Of a DNA stretch of 64,000 nucleotides, positions 8,272 through 18,400 are shown one piece after another. The position numbers and the translations under genes are program-made. The notes below the pieces were generated by a model. The model saw nothing but the letters and a program-made list of their open reading frames with translations. It had not been told where the DNA came from and searched no databases. Position 1 is the stretch's first letter. Every line of letters begins with the position of its first letter. Source of the stretch: Oscillospiraceae bacterium (lineage in GTDB: Bacteria; Bacillota; Clostridia; Oscillospirales; Oscillospiraceae); assembly GCA_009780435.1 (NCBI GenBank), contig WRAB01000013.1, forward strand, positions 1-64,000, in the 5' to 3' direction.

Positions 8272-9348
8272 ATGTTTGAAGAGAAGACATTTGAGTCCAT
8301 TTTGGACACTATGCTGGAAGGGGCGGCGAACCAGTTTCCGGAGCTGGATATTCGGGAGGGGTCGTTGATTTATTCGGCGTTAGCGCCTGCGGCGGTGGAA
8401 TTGACGAAACTCTATCTGGCGCTGCATACGGTGTTGGAAATGAGCTTTGCCGATACGGCCAGCCGGGAGTTTCTTATCCGGCGGAGTGCGGAACGGGGGA
8501 TTTTTCCGTTGGAGGCCACCCATGCTGTGATTGAGGCGGTGTTTACGCCTGATGATGTGCAGGTGCCGCCGGGGACGCGGTTTCGCGGCGGGGCGGTGGT
8601 ATATGTGATCAGTGGAGTTAGTGGGGCGGGGTATCCGCTCCTGACTGCGGAGACGGCGGGACGTGTCGGAAATCTGTCCGGGGGAAACTTGGTGCCTGTT
8701 CGGACTGTAGATGGGCTGCGGACGGCTGTGGTACGGGCGCTGGTCGTGCCGGGGCAGGATGTGGAGAGTACGCAGAGTCTTCGGCAGCGGTATTTGGAGT
8801 CATATCGGACCCAGGCCTTTGGCGGGAATATTGCCGACTACCGAGAGAAGGTGCTAGCAATTCCGGGTGTGGGTGGCGTGCGGGTATTTCCCGCCCATCG
8901 GGGGCCGGGGACGGTGGGAATTGGTATCTTGGGGGCGGATTTTGCGCCGCCGTCGGAGATGTTGATTGCCACAGTGCAGGAAGTGTTGGATCCCCTGGAG
9001 GAGCCCGGTTCGGGGCGAGGGTTGGCACCCATTGGGCATCAGGTGAAGGTGATGAGAGCCGAAGGATTTCCCATTGTGGTGGCGACGACGTTGACGCTAC
9101 AGAACGGGGTGAACCCAGACGTGGTATATGCCGCAGTCTATGAAGCGGTAGAGGCGTATTTGCTGACGCTGCGCTCCGGTTGGGGTGATAGGGAGTTGCT
9201 CACAGTACGGTTGAGCCAAGTGGATACGCGGCTTTTGGACGTGGTCGGGGTATTAGACGTCTCCGGGACGTCGTTGAATGGACAGACGGGGAATCTATTA
9301 TTGGATGAAATGCAGGTGCCGATACTTGGCGCGTTGACACTTTTGTAG
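8272..9348 (+). CDS. Baseplate J-like protein (XkdT)
   Basis: This 358-aa protein is a baseplate J (gp6-type) wedge component. The N-terminal helical region is LDTMLEGAANQFPELDIREGSLIY, the central part carries 'FTPDDVQVPPGTRFRGG' and the cross-linking region QSLRQRYLESYRTQAFGGNIADYREKV (partial quotation: RYLESYRTQAFGGN). The C-terminus has the usual beta domain. AGGAGG lies just before ATG 8272. It is one of the strongest family matches in the cluster. Confidence 0.9.
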   Translation: MFEEKTFESILDTMLEGAANQFPELDIREGSLIYSALAPAAVELTKLYLALHTVLEMSFADTASREFLIRRSAERGIFPLEATHAVIEAVFTPDDVQVPPGTRFRGGAVVYVISGVSGAGYPLLTAETAGRVGNLSGGNLVPVRTVDGLRTAVVRALVVPGQDVESTQSLRQRYLESYRTQAFGGNIADYREKVLAIPGVGGVRVFPAHRGPGTVGIGILGADFAPPSEMLIATVQEVLDPLEEPGSGRGLAPIGHQVKVMRAEGFPIVVATTLTLQNGVNPDVVYAAVYEAVEAYLLTLRSGWGDRELLTVRLSQVDTRLLDVVGVLDVSGTSLNGQTGNLLLDEMQVPILGALTLL

Positions 9349-9358
9349 GGGGTGCGCT

Positions 9359-9895
9359 ATGGATCGACAAATGATGGAGTATTTGCCGCCGGTTTTACAG
9401 AGATGCCAGGATTTTGCCTGTTTGATGGGGGCGTATCAAGGGAAATTTTCGGATATTTGGCGTTCACTTTGGGAGATAGAAGACGAGCTTTACTTGAAAA
9501 CGGCGGGAGAGACAGGGATATTGCGCTGGGAGCAACTTTTGGGAATTGTTTCCGGAGAAGCGCTGTCATTAGAGGATAGGCGGCAGATAATTTTGGCCCG
9601 GATTGGCTGGTGGATGCCTTATAATTGGTTTGCATTTTTGAAATTCTTGACGGCGCTGACCGGGGATAGGAATGGGTTTGCGGCGACACTGACTGGATTT
9701 CAGTTGGAGATTATTCTAAAGCCCGGATGGCGCGGACTCCGGGCGGCGGTTTGGGAACTTGTGCGTCAGATTGTGCCGGCGAATATTGCGGTACAGTTGG
9801 TGCTGGTGTATAGCCGCCATTGGGAACTTTCTGCCATGACCCATCGGGAACTGGGGAGATATACCCATCGACGGATAAGAGATGAGGTGAGGTAA
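9359..9895 (+). CDS. Tail protein DUF2313 (XkdU-like)
   Basis: A 178-aa protein starts at ATG 9359 after GGGGGTG, ten bases after the baseplate J gene. The pattern DIWRSLWEIEDELYLKTAGETGILRWEQLLGI is typical of DUF2313 (partial quotation: GETGILRWEQLLGI), the Mu gp48/XkdU family that links baseplate wedge to fibres. Confidence 0.85.
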   Translation: MDRQMMEYLPPVLQRCQDFACLMGAYQGKFSDIWRSLWEIEDELYLKTAGETGILRWEQLLGIVSGEALSLEDRRQIILARIGWWMPYNWFAFLKFLTALTGDRNGFAATLTGFQLEIILKPGWRGLRAAVWELVRQIVPANIAVQLVLVYSRHWELSAMTHRELGRYTHRRIRDEVR

Positions 9896-9896
9896 T

Positions 9897-11132
9897 TTGA
9901 GTAGGACAAAGCATTTTGGGTTTATGCAGCCGGATCAGGATGATTTTTACGATGTAGATGTATTTAACGAGAACTTTGAAAAGATTGATGCCGCTTTACA
10001 ACGCTTGCAAGAACTTGCCCAACCGCAGAAAAAAGAGTTTGTGGCCGCATTTTTTGAATCCGGCATATTCAGGCCCGCAGATTATGGGTTACAGGACGCA
10101 ACCGTTGACATCTTCTACATGGTCGGCGGCGGCGGTGGGGGCGGTGGGCTCAGTCGTGGCGGCGGTGGCGGCGGGTATTGTAGGCTTCTGCGCGATATCC
10201 TGCTGGCGGAAGAGAGTTATGCAATTGTCATCGGATCAGGTGGAATGGGTGGAACCTCTGCAGGTGGGGTCGCAACCGCTGGAGGGAGAACAATCGCCTT
10301 TGGAGAGACGGCAGAAGGCGGCCTGGGAGCCACCTCGTCTACGGGAGGTCGAGGTGGCTCCGGCGGCGGTGGCTCTCCTGGTGGTGGTGGTGGATTCGCC
10401 GGCAGCGGTGGTCAGGCTGGCGGGGCCAGTAATAATACCGCAGGTGCAGCTGGGGGTGGCAATATCACATTTTGTCCCGTGAATCCATATGATGGGATAT
10501 TTTACGGTTGTGGCGGCGGCGGTGGCAATGCGACTGGTGGCGGCTCTGGCGGGCCTATCCTTGGCTCTGACGGTGTGATTTCTCGAAATGGGGCTCTCGG
10601 CGGCGGCGGAGGTGGCGGGACTGTTACGCTTGCCACTGCAGCTGGCGGTTGTGGCGGTCTGGGCGGCGGCGGTGGTGGTGGAAGCAGTCATCAAACTTCC
10701 GGTGTTGGAGGGCCGGGTGGAAATGGACTCGTGTATATTTATGCGGTGCGGAGGGCGACTCCGGCGACAGAGCAGCCTTTGATTGAAAGCGCAGGTGGAG
10801 CGGGGTCTATGATGGCGGCTGTATCGGCTGTGGTGGATGAACAAATGTTACAGTTAGGGCAAGAGATGCGGCTTGATCTCAAAGATTTGATCACCAAACA
10901 GTATGGAATTCAAGTGGGTATACTGCGAGATAGTGCATGTATTGACGTGGCTATATTTTCTGATTTGTCGGTGGCTGAAGCGTTTCTTCAGCGCGGCGTA
11001 TGGTATGACGCAGATGGCGTTGTGAGGCTGGCAGATGGATTTGGTACGGGAGATACGTTTGACAATGGCGTATGGGGGAAGCAGGCGTTAGAAGCGTTTA
11101 ATGAGAGCTTAGAGGCCTATGATACGCGTTGA
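9897..11132 (+). CDS. Glycine-rich tail fibre / adhesin
   Basis: This 411-aa protein begins with TTG 9897 after GAGGTGAGG. The N-terminus (FGFMQPDQDDFYDVDVFNEN, then FEKIDAAL) is the usual baseplate attachment segment of Firmicutes tail fibres. Residues about 75-285 form a glycine-rich domain with many GGGGGG runs and short GSGG repeats, like the polyglycine-type receptor-binding domains of phage adhesins. The remaining 125 residues are a mixed alpha/beta tip. The fibre likely recognises the host surface. It overlaps the gp10-like gene by 14 bases. DNA repeats in the GGC-rich stretch could recombine and change the domain length. Confidence 0.75.
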   Translation: MSRTKHFGFMQPDQDDFYDVDVFNENFEKIDAALQRLQELAQPQKKEFVAAFFESGIFRPADYGLQDATVDIFYMVGGGGGGGGLSRGGGGGGYCRLLRDILLAEESYAIVIGSGGMGGTSAGGVATAGGRTIAFGETAEGGLGATSSTGGRGGSGGGGSPGGGGGFAGSGGQAGGASNNTAGAAGGGNITFCPVNPYDGIFYGCGGGGGNATGGGSGGPILGSDGVISRNGALGGGGGGGTVTLATAAGGCGGLGGGGGGGSSHQTSGVGGPGGNGLVYIYAVRRATPATEQPLIESAGGAGSMMAAVSAVVDEQMLQLGQEMRLDLKDLITKQYGIQVGILRDSACIDVAIFSDLSVAEAFLQRGVWYDADGVVRLADGFGTGDTFDNGVWGKQALEAFNESLEAYDTR

Positions 11133-11493
11133 TATTTCTGCGTTGAATCGTAGTGTGAAGCGGCTGCGGGGCGCGGCGGACGGGGCGCTCTGTGGGTTTG
11201 CTGGGGAGATGGGCCGGCATTTGGCCAAGGAGGCGGCGGAGCGGACACCGGTAGATACGGGGAAGATGCGAGCCGCTTGGATTGTAGCCGAGACGGACAG
11301 ATTGACGGCAGCTGTGCAAAACCCAGTGCGGTATGCCTCCTTTGTGGAGTTTGGTCGTCGGAATCGGGGCGGCGGGGCCTTTGTGCCAGGGCAGAAGTTT
11401 ATGACGACCGCCATCGTTAAGACGGAACTTGTTATGCCGCAGCTTGTGGTAGATCGGTTACAGCGGGTGCTGGGGGGTGTGTTTGGTGATTGA
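11119..11493 (+). CDS. HK97 gp10-like / XkdI-like neck protein
   Basis: A 124-aa protein with the family core 'AERTPVDTGKMRAAW' and 'VRYASFVEFG', typical of HK97-gp10/XkdI tail completion proteins. In PBSX it sits between head closure and sheath genes; here it starts inside the end of the fibre gene. The ATG at 11119 lacks a strong ribosome site and may rely on coupling. Confidence 0.85.
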   Translation: MIRVDISALNRSVKRLRGAADGALCGFAGEMGRHLAKEAAERTPVDTGKMRAAWIVAETDRLTAAVQNPVRYASFVEFGRRNRGGGAFVPGQKFMTTAIVKTELVMPQLVVDRLQRVLGGVFGD

Positions 11494-11905
11494 TCTCATT
11501 CGAGACGGAATTTCCCAGGCGCTCCGACGGGAATTTCCGGTGTGTGCGGTCTATGGGGATAATCAGGTTCGCCAAGACCTTGAAAATCCTTGCTTTTTTG
11601 TGGGACTGGGAGAGTATACTATGTCGCCTTTACCCTGTGGAATGCAGGAGATACGGCAAGTAGTGGATGTGACCTATTTTCCGGAACAGGAAGGGGATTT
11701 TGGCGAGATGTGGTCAGTTGGGCCGCAGGTGGTTACGGTGCTCTCGGTGCTCACCCTCTCCGATGGGAACATGGCGCGTGGTGTGGGGCTTCGGTGTGGG
11801 CTTTCGGACGGGTTGCTGCATATACATGGAGTGTACCGGTTGCGCCTGAAACCTGTGGAGTGGTCGGAGAAGATGATGGAACTGAATCACTTGACAGGGA
11901 TTTGA
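11486..11905 (+). CDS. Tail terminator-like protein (DUF6838/XkdJ-like)
   Basis: A 139-aa protein starts at GTG 11486 (MIDLIRDGISQALRREF) overlapping the previous gene by eight bases. Size, N-terminus and position directly before the sheath gene match XkdJ/DUF6838, thought to be the tail terminator. Confidence 0.75.
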   Translation: MIDLIRDGISQALRREFPVCAVYGDNQVRQDLENPCFFVGLGEYTMSPLPCGMQEIRQVVDVTYFPEQEGDFGEMWSVGPQVVTVLSVLTLSDGNMARGVGLRCGLSDGLLHIHGVYRLRLKPVEWSEKMMELNHLTGI

Positions 11906-11934
11906 TTTTGATTATGAGAAAGGAATGAGTATAA

Positions 11935-13227
11935 ATGGCGCTTGGTGGCGGAACATTTATTTCCCAGAATAGGGGGTTGCCCGGGACATATATCAACTTT
12001 GTGTCTATGGCAGGGGCATCGGCCTCGTTATCGGATCGGGGGTATGCGGCGATGGCATTGCCTCTACCTTGGGGACCCTGTGGGGAGATCCTCACGGTGA
12101 CGGGGGAGGATTTGATTCGGCGGAGCCGGAGCCTGTTCGGCAGAGAGTATACCCATCCGGATTTATTGCCCTTGCGGGAACTGTTTGCGGGGGCCAGGAC
12201 GGCCTATCTGTTCCGGCTTGGGGCCGGGGGAGATCGAGCTGGGTGCGCGATGGGAATGGCGCGGTATTCTGGGCGTTTGGGGAATGAGATCGTGTTGGTG
12301 GTTGCCCAGGTGGGCGATGGATTTGGTGTGGAGACGTTGGTGGATGGCCAGCGTGTGGATTATCAAGTAGTATTGATGGCAGCGGAGCTGCTGGACAATG
12401 ACTTTGTTGTATTTGATCCGACAGCAGAACTTGTCCCTACGGCAGGGATGCCCATGACGGGGGGTAACGATGGTGTATCCACGACAGATGAATATAGCCG
12501 GTTTTTGAGCCTTTTGGAGAGTTATACGTTTCATACGCTGGGTTGTGTGGCGGCGGATGATGTCATCAAGGGCATGTTTGCCCGGTATACCCGGCGAATG
12601 CGAGAAGAGGTGGGGTTGAAGTTCCAGTGTATTCTTCACCGGTATGCCGGGGCAGACCATGAGGGGGTTATCTCCGTGGAGAATGCCTGCGAGGAGGAAG
12701 AGAGCGGCCTAGTCTATTGGGTGACGGGTATGTCGGCCGGGTGCGCCATCAACCGCTCGTTGACGAATCGGCGGTATGCGGGGGCGTTTTCGGTGGATGC
12801 GGACTACACCCAGAGTGAATTGAAGCGGAAATTGAAGGGTGGGAGCTTTCTTTTCCATCGGGTCGGTGGTGATATCCGGGTGGTGGAGGATGTGAATACC
12901 CTGGTGACGATCACGGCGGATAAGTCGGCTGACTTTTCGCTCAACCAGACGATCCGGGTGCTGGATCAGGTGGCGACGGATATCGCGGCGCTGTTTGCAA
13001 TGCGGTATCTGGGTATTATCCCCAATGATAACGCGGGGCGGCTTAGCCTTTGGAGTGATATTGTCAGCCATCACCGGCAGTTGGAGACGTTGCGGGCCAT
13101 TGAGGATTTCGCGCCCCAAGATGTGACGGTGGAGGCCGGGGAGAGCAAGCGGAGTGTTGTGGTGCAAGATCGGATTCAGCCGATCTGTGCCATGAGCCAG
13201 TTGTATATGACGGTTGTAGTTCAATAA
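11935..13227 (+). CDS. Contractile tail sheath protein (XkdK-like)
   Basis: This 430-aa protein is the tail sheath. The N-terminal region GGGTFISQNRGLPGTYINFVS (quoted in part: NRGLPGTYINFVS) and the C-terminal domain starting NTLVTITADKSADFSLNQ (with VRVLDQVATDIAALF later) are characteristic of XkdK/gp18-type sheaths. Its presence proves a contractile tail. It follows AAAGGAATG at 11922-11930 and precedes the tube gene by 14 bp. Confidence 0.92.
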   Translation: MALGGGTFISQNRGLPGTYINFVSMAGASASLSDRGYAAMALPLPWGPCGEILTVTGEDLIRRSRSLFGREYTHPDLLPLRELFAGARTAYLFRLGAGGDRAGCAMGMARYSGRLGNEIVLVVAQVGDGFGVETLVDGQRVDYQVVLMAAELLDNDFVVFDPTAELVPTAGMPMTGGNDGVSTTDEYSRFLSLLESYTFHTLGCVAADDVIKGMFARYTRRMREEVGLKFQCILHRYAGADHEGVISVENACEEEESGLVYWVTGMSAGCAINRSLTNRRYAGAFSVDADYTQSELKRKLKGGSFLFHRVGGDIRVVEDVNTLVTITADKSADFSLNQTIRVLDQVATDIAALFAMRYLGIIPNDNAGRLSLWSDIVSHHRQLETLRAIEDFAPQDVTVEAGESKRSVVVQDRIQPICAMSQLYMTVVVQ

Positions 13228-13241
13228 AAGAGGGGGTAGCT

Positions 13242-13715
13242 ATGAGTAATAGCTTTATGAATGCCAGAGACTCGATCAGCGCGGCGCTGGCCGAGTGTTA
13301 TGTGACCATTGAAGGAAATCGTTATCACTTTATGCAGGCCATTGATCTGGAAGCTGTGGTGGAGAAGACGAAGATACTGGTACCCATCCTGGGGCGGACG
13401 GGACGTGGGAATAAGGCCACCGGCTGGAAGGGCCGGGGAAGTGCCACGTTTCACTACAACACCAGCCTGTTTCGGGAGATGCTGTATCGGTTTAAGGAGC
13501 GGGGGGAGGATGTCTATTTTGAGATTTTAGTCTCCAACGAGGATCCCACCTCTGCGGCCGGACGGCAGACAGTGATTCTCAAGGGATGTAATATTGACGG
13601 CGGGGTGCTGGCGAAGTTCGATGCCGATGCGGAATTTCTCTCGGAGGAGATGGACTTTACCTTCGAGGACTTTGAGATTCCGGAGACCTTCACACCTCTG
13701 GGCGGTGTGAACTGA
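13242..13715 (+). CDS. Tail tube protein (XkdM-like)
   Basis: This 157-aa protein is the inner tube subunit, with family motifs 'NARDSISAALAECYVTIEG' and 'GNKATGWKGRGSATFHYNTSLFREM' (quoted in part: GNKATGWKGRGSATFHYN). It starts with ATG 13242 after AGAGGGGG. Its last base overlaps the endolysin start (TGATGG). Confidence 0.92.
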   Translation: MSNSFMNARDSISAALAECYVTIEGNRYHFMQAIDLEAVVEKTKILVPILGRTGRGNKATGWKGRGSATFHYNTSLFREMLYRFKERGEDVYFEILVSNEDPTSAAGRQTVILKGCNIDGGVLAKFDADAEFLSEEMDFTFEDFEIPETFTPLGGVN

Positions 13716-14569
13716 TGGCGGTCAGAACCTACAGCTTACGGACCCAGGGGAATCTACAGCTCAGCCCCAATTTTACGGTGCGGGAGTTTCGGTGCCGGTG
13801 TAATCGGCACGATGATGTACGGATTTGCGATGATTTGGTGCGGTTTCTCCAGGCGATCCGCACGGCGCTGGGGGTGCCGGTGACGATTAGCAGTGGACAC
13901 CGCTGTGCGGCGCACAATCGGGCCGTCGGCGGGGCGTCGGGGTCCTTTCATCTACAGGGGCGGGCAGCGGATTTTACCGCCGTTGGACGGACGCCGGAGC
14001 AGGTGGCCATTGCCGCAGAGCGTGTGGGGGCGCCGGGAATTATCCGGTATACGGGGAATCGAAATTTTGTCCACATTGATACGAGGCCCAATCGGTATTG
14101 GGCGACGGACCACAATGGGCGGGTTACCGTTGTGCGGACCTTTGGCGGTGGTACCAGCGGCGGCGGTGAACCGGTGTCGCGTGAGCGGATCCGGGAGATT
14201 CAGCGGCGGATGAATACGCTGTATAACGCGGGGCTTGTCGTAGACGGAATATTCGGGCCGCTGACCCGGCGGGCGTTGATCCGAGGGTTCCAGACGGAGA
14301 TCAATCGGGAGACCGGGGCGGGGATCGCGGCGGATGGGATCTGGGGGCCGATCACCCAGGCCAATTCCCTACTCCTCCGTCAGGGGGGCCGTGGGAATGC
14401 GGTCTTCATACTCCAGGGGATTCTCTATTGCCGCGGATTTACGCAGGTAGGATTTGACGGAATATTTGGGCCGATTACCGCGGCGGAGGTGCGGCGTTTT
14501 CAGGGGGCCAATGGCCTCGTCGTCGATGGGATTGCCGGGCCGCTGACCTTTGGGCGCTTGTTTGCTTAA
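13715..14569 (+). CDS. Endolysin: M15 peptidase plus two peptidoglycan-binding domains
   Basis: A 284-aa lysin. Residues about 15-125 form a peptidase M15-type domain: SSGHRCAAHNRAVGG, then SFHLQGRAADF and FVHID provide the His/Asp/His zinc ligands (D-Ala-type carboxypeptidase/endopeptidase). Residues about 155-284 carry two PG_binding_1 repeats (VVDGIFGPLTRRAL; FDGIFGPITAAEV; VVDGIAGPLT). There is no signal peptide, so a holin or lysis from within would be needed; no holin lies next to it. It ends the phage operon. Confidence 0.9.
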   Translation: MAVRTYSLRTQGNLQLSPNFTVREFRCRCNRHDDVRICDDLVRFLQAIRTALGVPVTISSGHRCAAHNRAVGGASGSFHLQGRAADFTAVGRTPEQVAIAAERVGAPGIIRYTGNRNFVHIDTRPNRYWATDHNGRVTVVRTFGGGTSGGGEPVSRERIREIQRRMNTLYNAGLVVDGIFGPLTRRALIRGFQTEINRETGAGIAADGIWGPITQANSLLLRQGGRGNAVFILQGILYCRGFTQVGFDGIFGPITAAEVRRFQGANGLVVDGIAGPLTFGRLFA

Positions 14570-14612
14570 TACTAACATGCTTTTAACCGATGATTAGTAT
14601 AAAATTTGACAG

Positions 14613-14651
14613 AACCGCTCTTTCACGTGCATGTGAAAGAGCGGTTTTTTT
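14613..14651 (+). terminator. Strong Rho-independent terminator ending the phage cluster
   Basis: Fourteen-base perfect arms (AACCGCTCTTTCAC and its complement) with a six-base loop GTGCAT end in seven T. It separates the endolysin from the recombinase, so the recombinase is an independent transcription unit. Confidence 0.92.
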
Positions 14652-14677
14652 GCGTTTGACTGCAATTCATACAATAG

Positions 14678-15313
<636 letters not shown>

Positions 15314-15325
15314 GTTGCTTTTCTG

Positions 15326-15355
15326 TTGCAAATATTACCACGCCTGTGCTATAAT
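15326..15355 (+). promoter_or_regulatory. Sigma-A promoter inside the inverted repeats, pointing at the SLH gene
   Basis: The -35 is TTGCAA (15326-15331), the spacer 18 bp, and the -10 TATAAT (15350-15355) with an extended TG. It is the only clear promoter before the RCC1/SLH gene. It lies wholly between the two inverted sites, so inversion would turn it toward the recombinase 3' end. Confidence 0.8.
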
Positions 15356-15427
15356 TACAAGTGTTTTATGAAACTAATCAGCTAAAATGCACAAAATTTC
15401 TCGCCTATTTGACAGCGCAGGGGCTTT

Positions 15428-15451
15428 TATCAAAACCTACACTATTTGAAA
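15428..15451 (-). other. Right crossover site (IRR) of the putative invertible promoter
   Basis: Read on the minus strand this 24-bp site matches the left site at 21 of 24 positions; the inner 15 bases are identical. The segment between the crossover points is about 138 bp. The outer half (TATTTGAAA) deviates slightly from the dyad. The SLH gene start lies 20 bp downstream, beyond the invertible part. Confidence 0.8.
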
Positions 15452-15470
15452 GTTTGAAGGGAGATTGGAC

Positions 15471-18400
15471 ATGCTAGGGAAGAAGATGAAAAAAGGACTC
15501 TGTCTACTGCTGGTTGCAGTCATGCTGGTTACGCTGATGCCGAGTGCGGCGTTTGCCGTGGAGGCGGCGGTTGTGGAGCCATTGGCGTTTCGGACGGAGC
15601 CGATGATTTCGGCAACAAATGAGCAAACCACAGCATTAAAGAGCAATGGAACAGTATGGACTTGGGGAGTGGTTGGTGCAGCCGGACCGTTTTCCCCTAT
15701 CATCTCGCAAGTCCCTGTACAGGTGCCAAGCCTTGATAATGTAACAGCGCTTGCAACGGGGAACCGCCCCGCAGCACTAAGAAACGATGGGACAATATGG
15801 ACTTGGGAAGCAAATAGGGTGTGGTCAGGCGGCATCCAAACAATACAATTTGAAAGCTCTCCAGTAGAAGGTATTAATGATGTAGTAGCGATTGCAACAG
15901 GAACTAGGCATACAGTGGCATTAAGGAACGATGGAACAGTGTGGACTTGGGGCGAAAACCGTTGGGGTCAGTTAGGCGATGGAACAACAGAGGATCGTCC
16001 AACTCCGGGACAAGTGTCAGGCCTTAGTAATGTAATTGCGATTGCAGCAAGTCAGGAACATACAGTAGCATTAAGAAGCGATGGTACAGTGTGGGCTTGG
16101 GGGAGCAACGGGAATTTCCAGCTAGGTATTGGCGGCTCGCAATCTCGCCTCACTCCCGTTCAGATGGAAGGTATTAATAATGTAACAGCTATTGCAGCAC
16201 CTAGGTATGCCACGATAGCATTAAGAAGCGATGGTACAGTGTGGGCTTGGGGGAGCAACACGAATGGTCGCTTAGGCGACGGTACCACGCAAAACCCCCG
16301 AGGCACCCCCGTTCAAGCCGTAGGACTTAATGATGTAACGGCGATTGCAGCCAGCGCGCACACCGCAGCAATAAGGAACGATGGAACGCTGTGGGTTTGG
16401 GGATGGAATGGTTGGGGTCAGCTAGGTGATGGCACCACACAATCTCGCCACACGCCCATTCAAGTGGAGGGGTTTAATGATGTAGTTGCGGTTACGACAG
16501 GAGCCGATCATACTGTAGCAATGAGAAGCGATGGCACAGTATGGGCCTGGGGAGGCTTACGAAGCGGGATATTGGGCGATGGTACTGAGGCTAGAAGTTA
16601 TGTGCCTGTGCAAGTCCTCGGTCCCGACGGTGTTGGGTATTTGAATTTAGGTGAGGGTTCGCCGGGCAACGGTGATCTCCCTATTGGAGACCCACTATTA
16701 TGGGCGGAAGCTACAGCCTTTATCCTTGAGCATGGGCGGCTATTGTATCAACCAATTTTTGAAGGGCGTACCTATTATATTTACCGACTAGAGGGCTTGC
16801 ATCCTAGGCGTACTGCCTATGACGAAATCAGAATGTATCCATCACCTGGGCGCGCCTTTGATTTCTTATTTGAATCCCGTGACGACGAGCTTGTTTTGGT
16901 AAGGCGCGATCAAACGCTTCAGCGGCTGGGGTTTTTGCATTTTGGAATGAATGATGGGTGTTTGAGCCACCTCGCAATGTGTGCAGCGCTTTTCTGTACA
17001 GCAATGTGTGCACCAACCCACGTATCAGCAAATCAGCGGCTTAACAACGTGGGGGGCTATATGGCTACGGCATGGGACATGCGGAGCGCTTTTGGTTATA
17101 TGCGAAATCAGCATAATTTTAACGAACACCTTTCGGGAGTTCTCAGCAATGGGATTTCTTTTATAGGGACAACCGCTGGTCTTGCAATAAAACCTATCCC
17201 TACGCTAGTCAAATTTTTCGGGGAGATAATAATTGATGCTGCGGTAGGAGCTCTCGCGCAAGAAGAGACGCCCGTTCCGACTTTGTATATGCTCTACACC
17301 CATCACGCATATGCGTGGTCGAACTTGATTCATATAAGTGATAGCTTGGACGATGCCTTGTCACAAGGCACCGGTGCGGCCATAGAGTGGGGGAGATTTC
17401 TCAGCTATGATATTGCCATGGCTACACTACAGGTAAGTTACCGGTTTTATGTTTATCAAGAACTCCATTTGTTGGCGTCCAAATATCTTGATGTTCAAAT
17501 GAATCGTGGAAACCTTAATGCTCAACGGCTTGTTGATGATTTTAAGGTTGCAGAAACCTTGGCCCCTTTGCTTGTTCCTCAAATCGAACCATATGTAAAT
17601 ATATTAAAGCTTAGAAATACCCTGGGAGGCATACAAGCCCGTGTCGTGCCACAACGAGGTGATTCTACAGCTGATTATGATTTGATTAGATTGGAGGAGA
17701 GGCTCGGCGACCATCTAGAAGCGCTTCAGGACAGGGAATTTTCAGACCAATGGCGTAGCGTGTGGGGAAATGCCAGAATTGCGTATCGACCCATCAGCCC
17801 GGCGGTTCTGGCGAGAACTTCTTTTGGCCAGATGAGTCCCTTGTTAGACCAAACGACTCTCCTGTTAGACCAGACGATTATCGTACAGAGTTCTGCGAAT
17901 ATCATTGTGCATGATCGTTTCGGAAATCTAATTGGTGAAATTGTTGACGATGTCGTTGTATACTATTCGGGTTCGGAAGCTGTAAGTCCGTTTGTTGCAA
18001 TGGTGCTAGACAGCACGAAAGTGTTGCTCTTGCCACATGGCTATGACTATACGATTGAAATTACGGCAACCGACTATGGGTTCATGGATTATCGTGAGTT
18101 CCGGATTAACAGTTTGGGTGATGTGATTTCAAGCACAACCACAAATGGCGTACTGACAGACCCAGGCGATGTATTTACAGTCAATACGGTTGTAGGTGTT
18201 GAGGATTATGGGCTTGTGCTTGTTGGCGGTGAGGCTATCAATGCTGTAATAACCGCCAAGGCTGACGGAGACGGAACTGTTTATGCGACAGGAAACGGCG
18301 TTGTCATTGGTGATACAGTGACTGTGGCTGGCAGACCTAACGATGGTTTCCGCTTCGATGGTTGGTTTGAAAATGGAGTTCGAGTTTCCACAGAAACAAT

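Noticed and set aside
10125..10740. Strongly repetitive G-rich stretch that could be taken for a satellite or CRISPR-like array
   Set aside because: It stays in one reading frame and codes for the glycine-rich fibre domain; there are no regular repeats with unique spacers.
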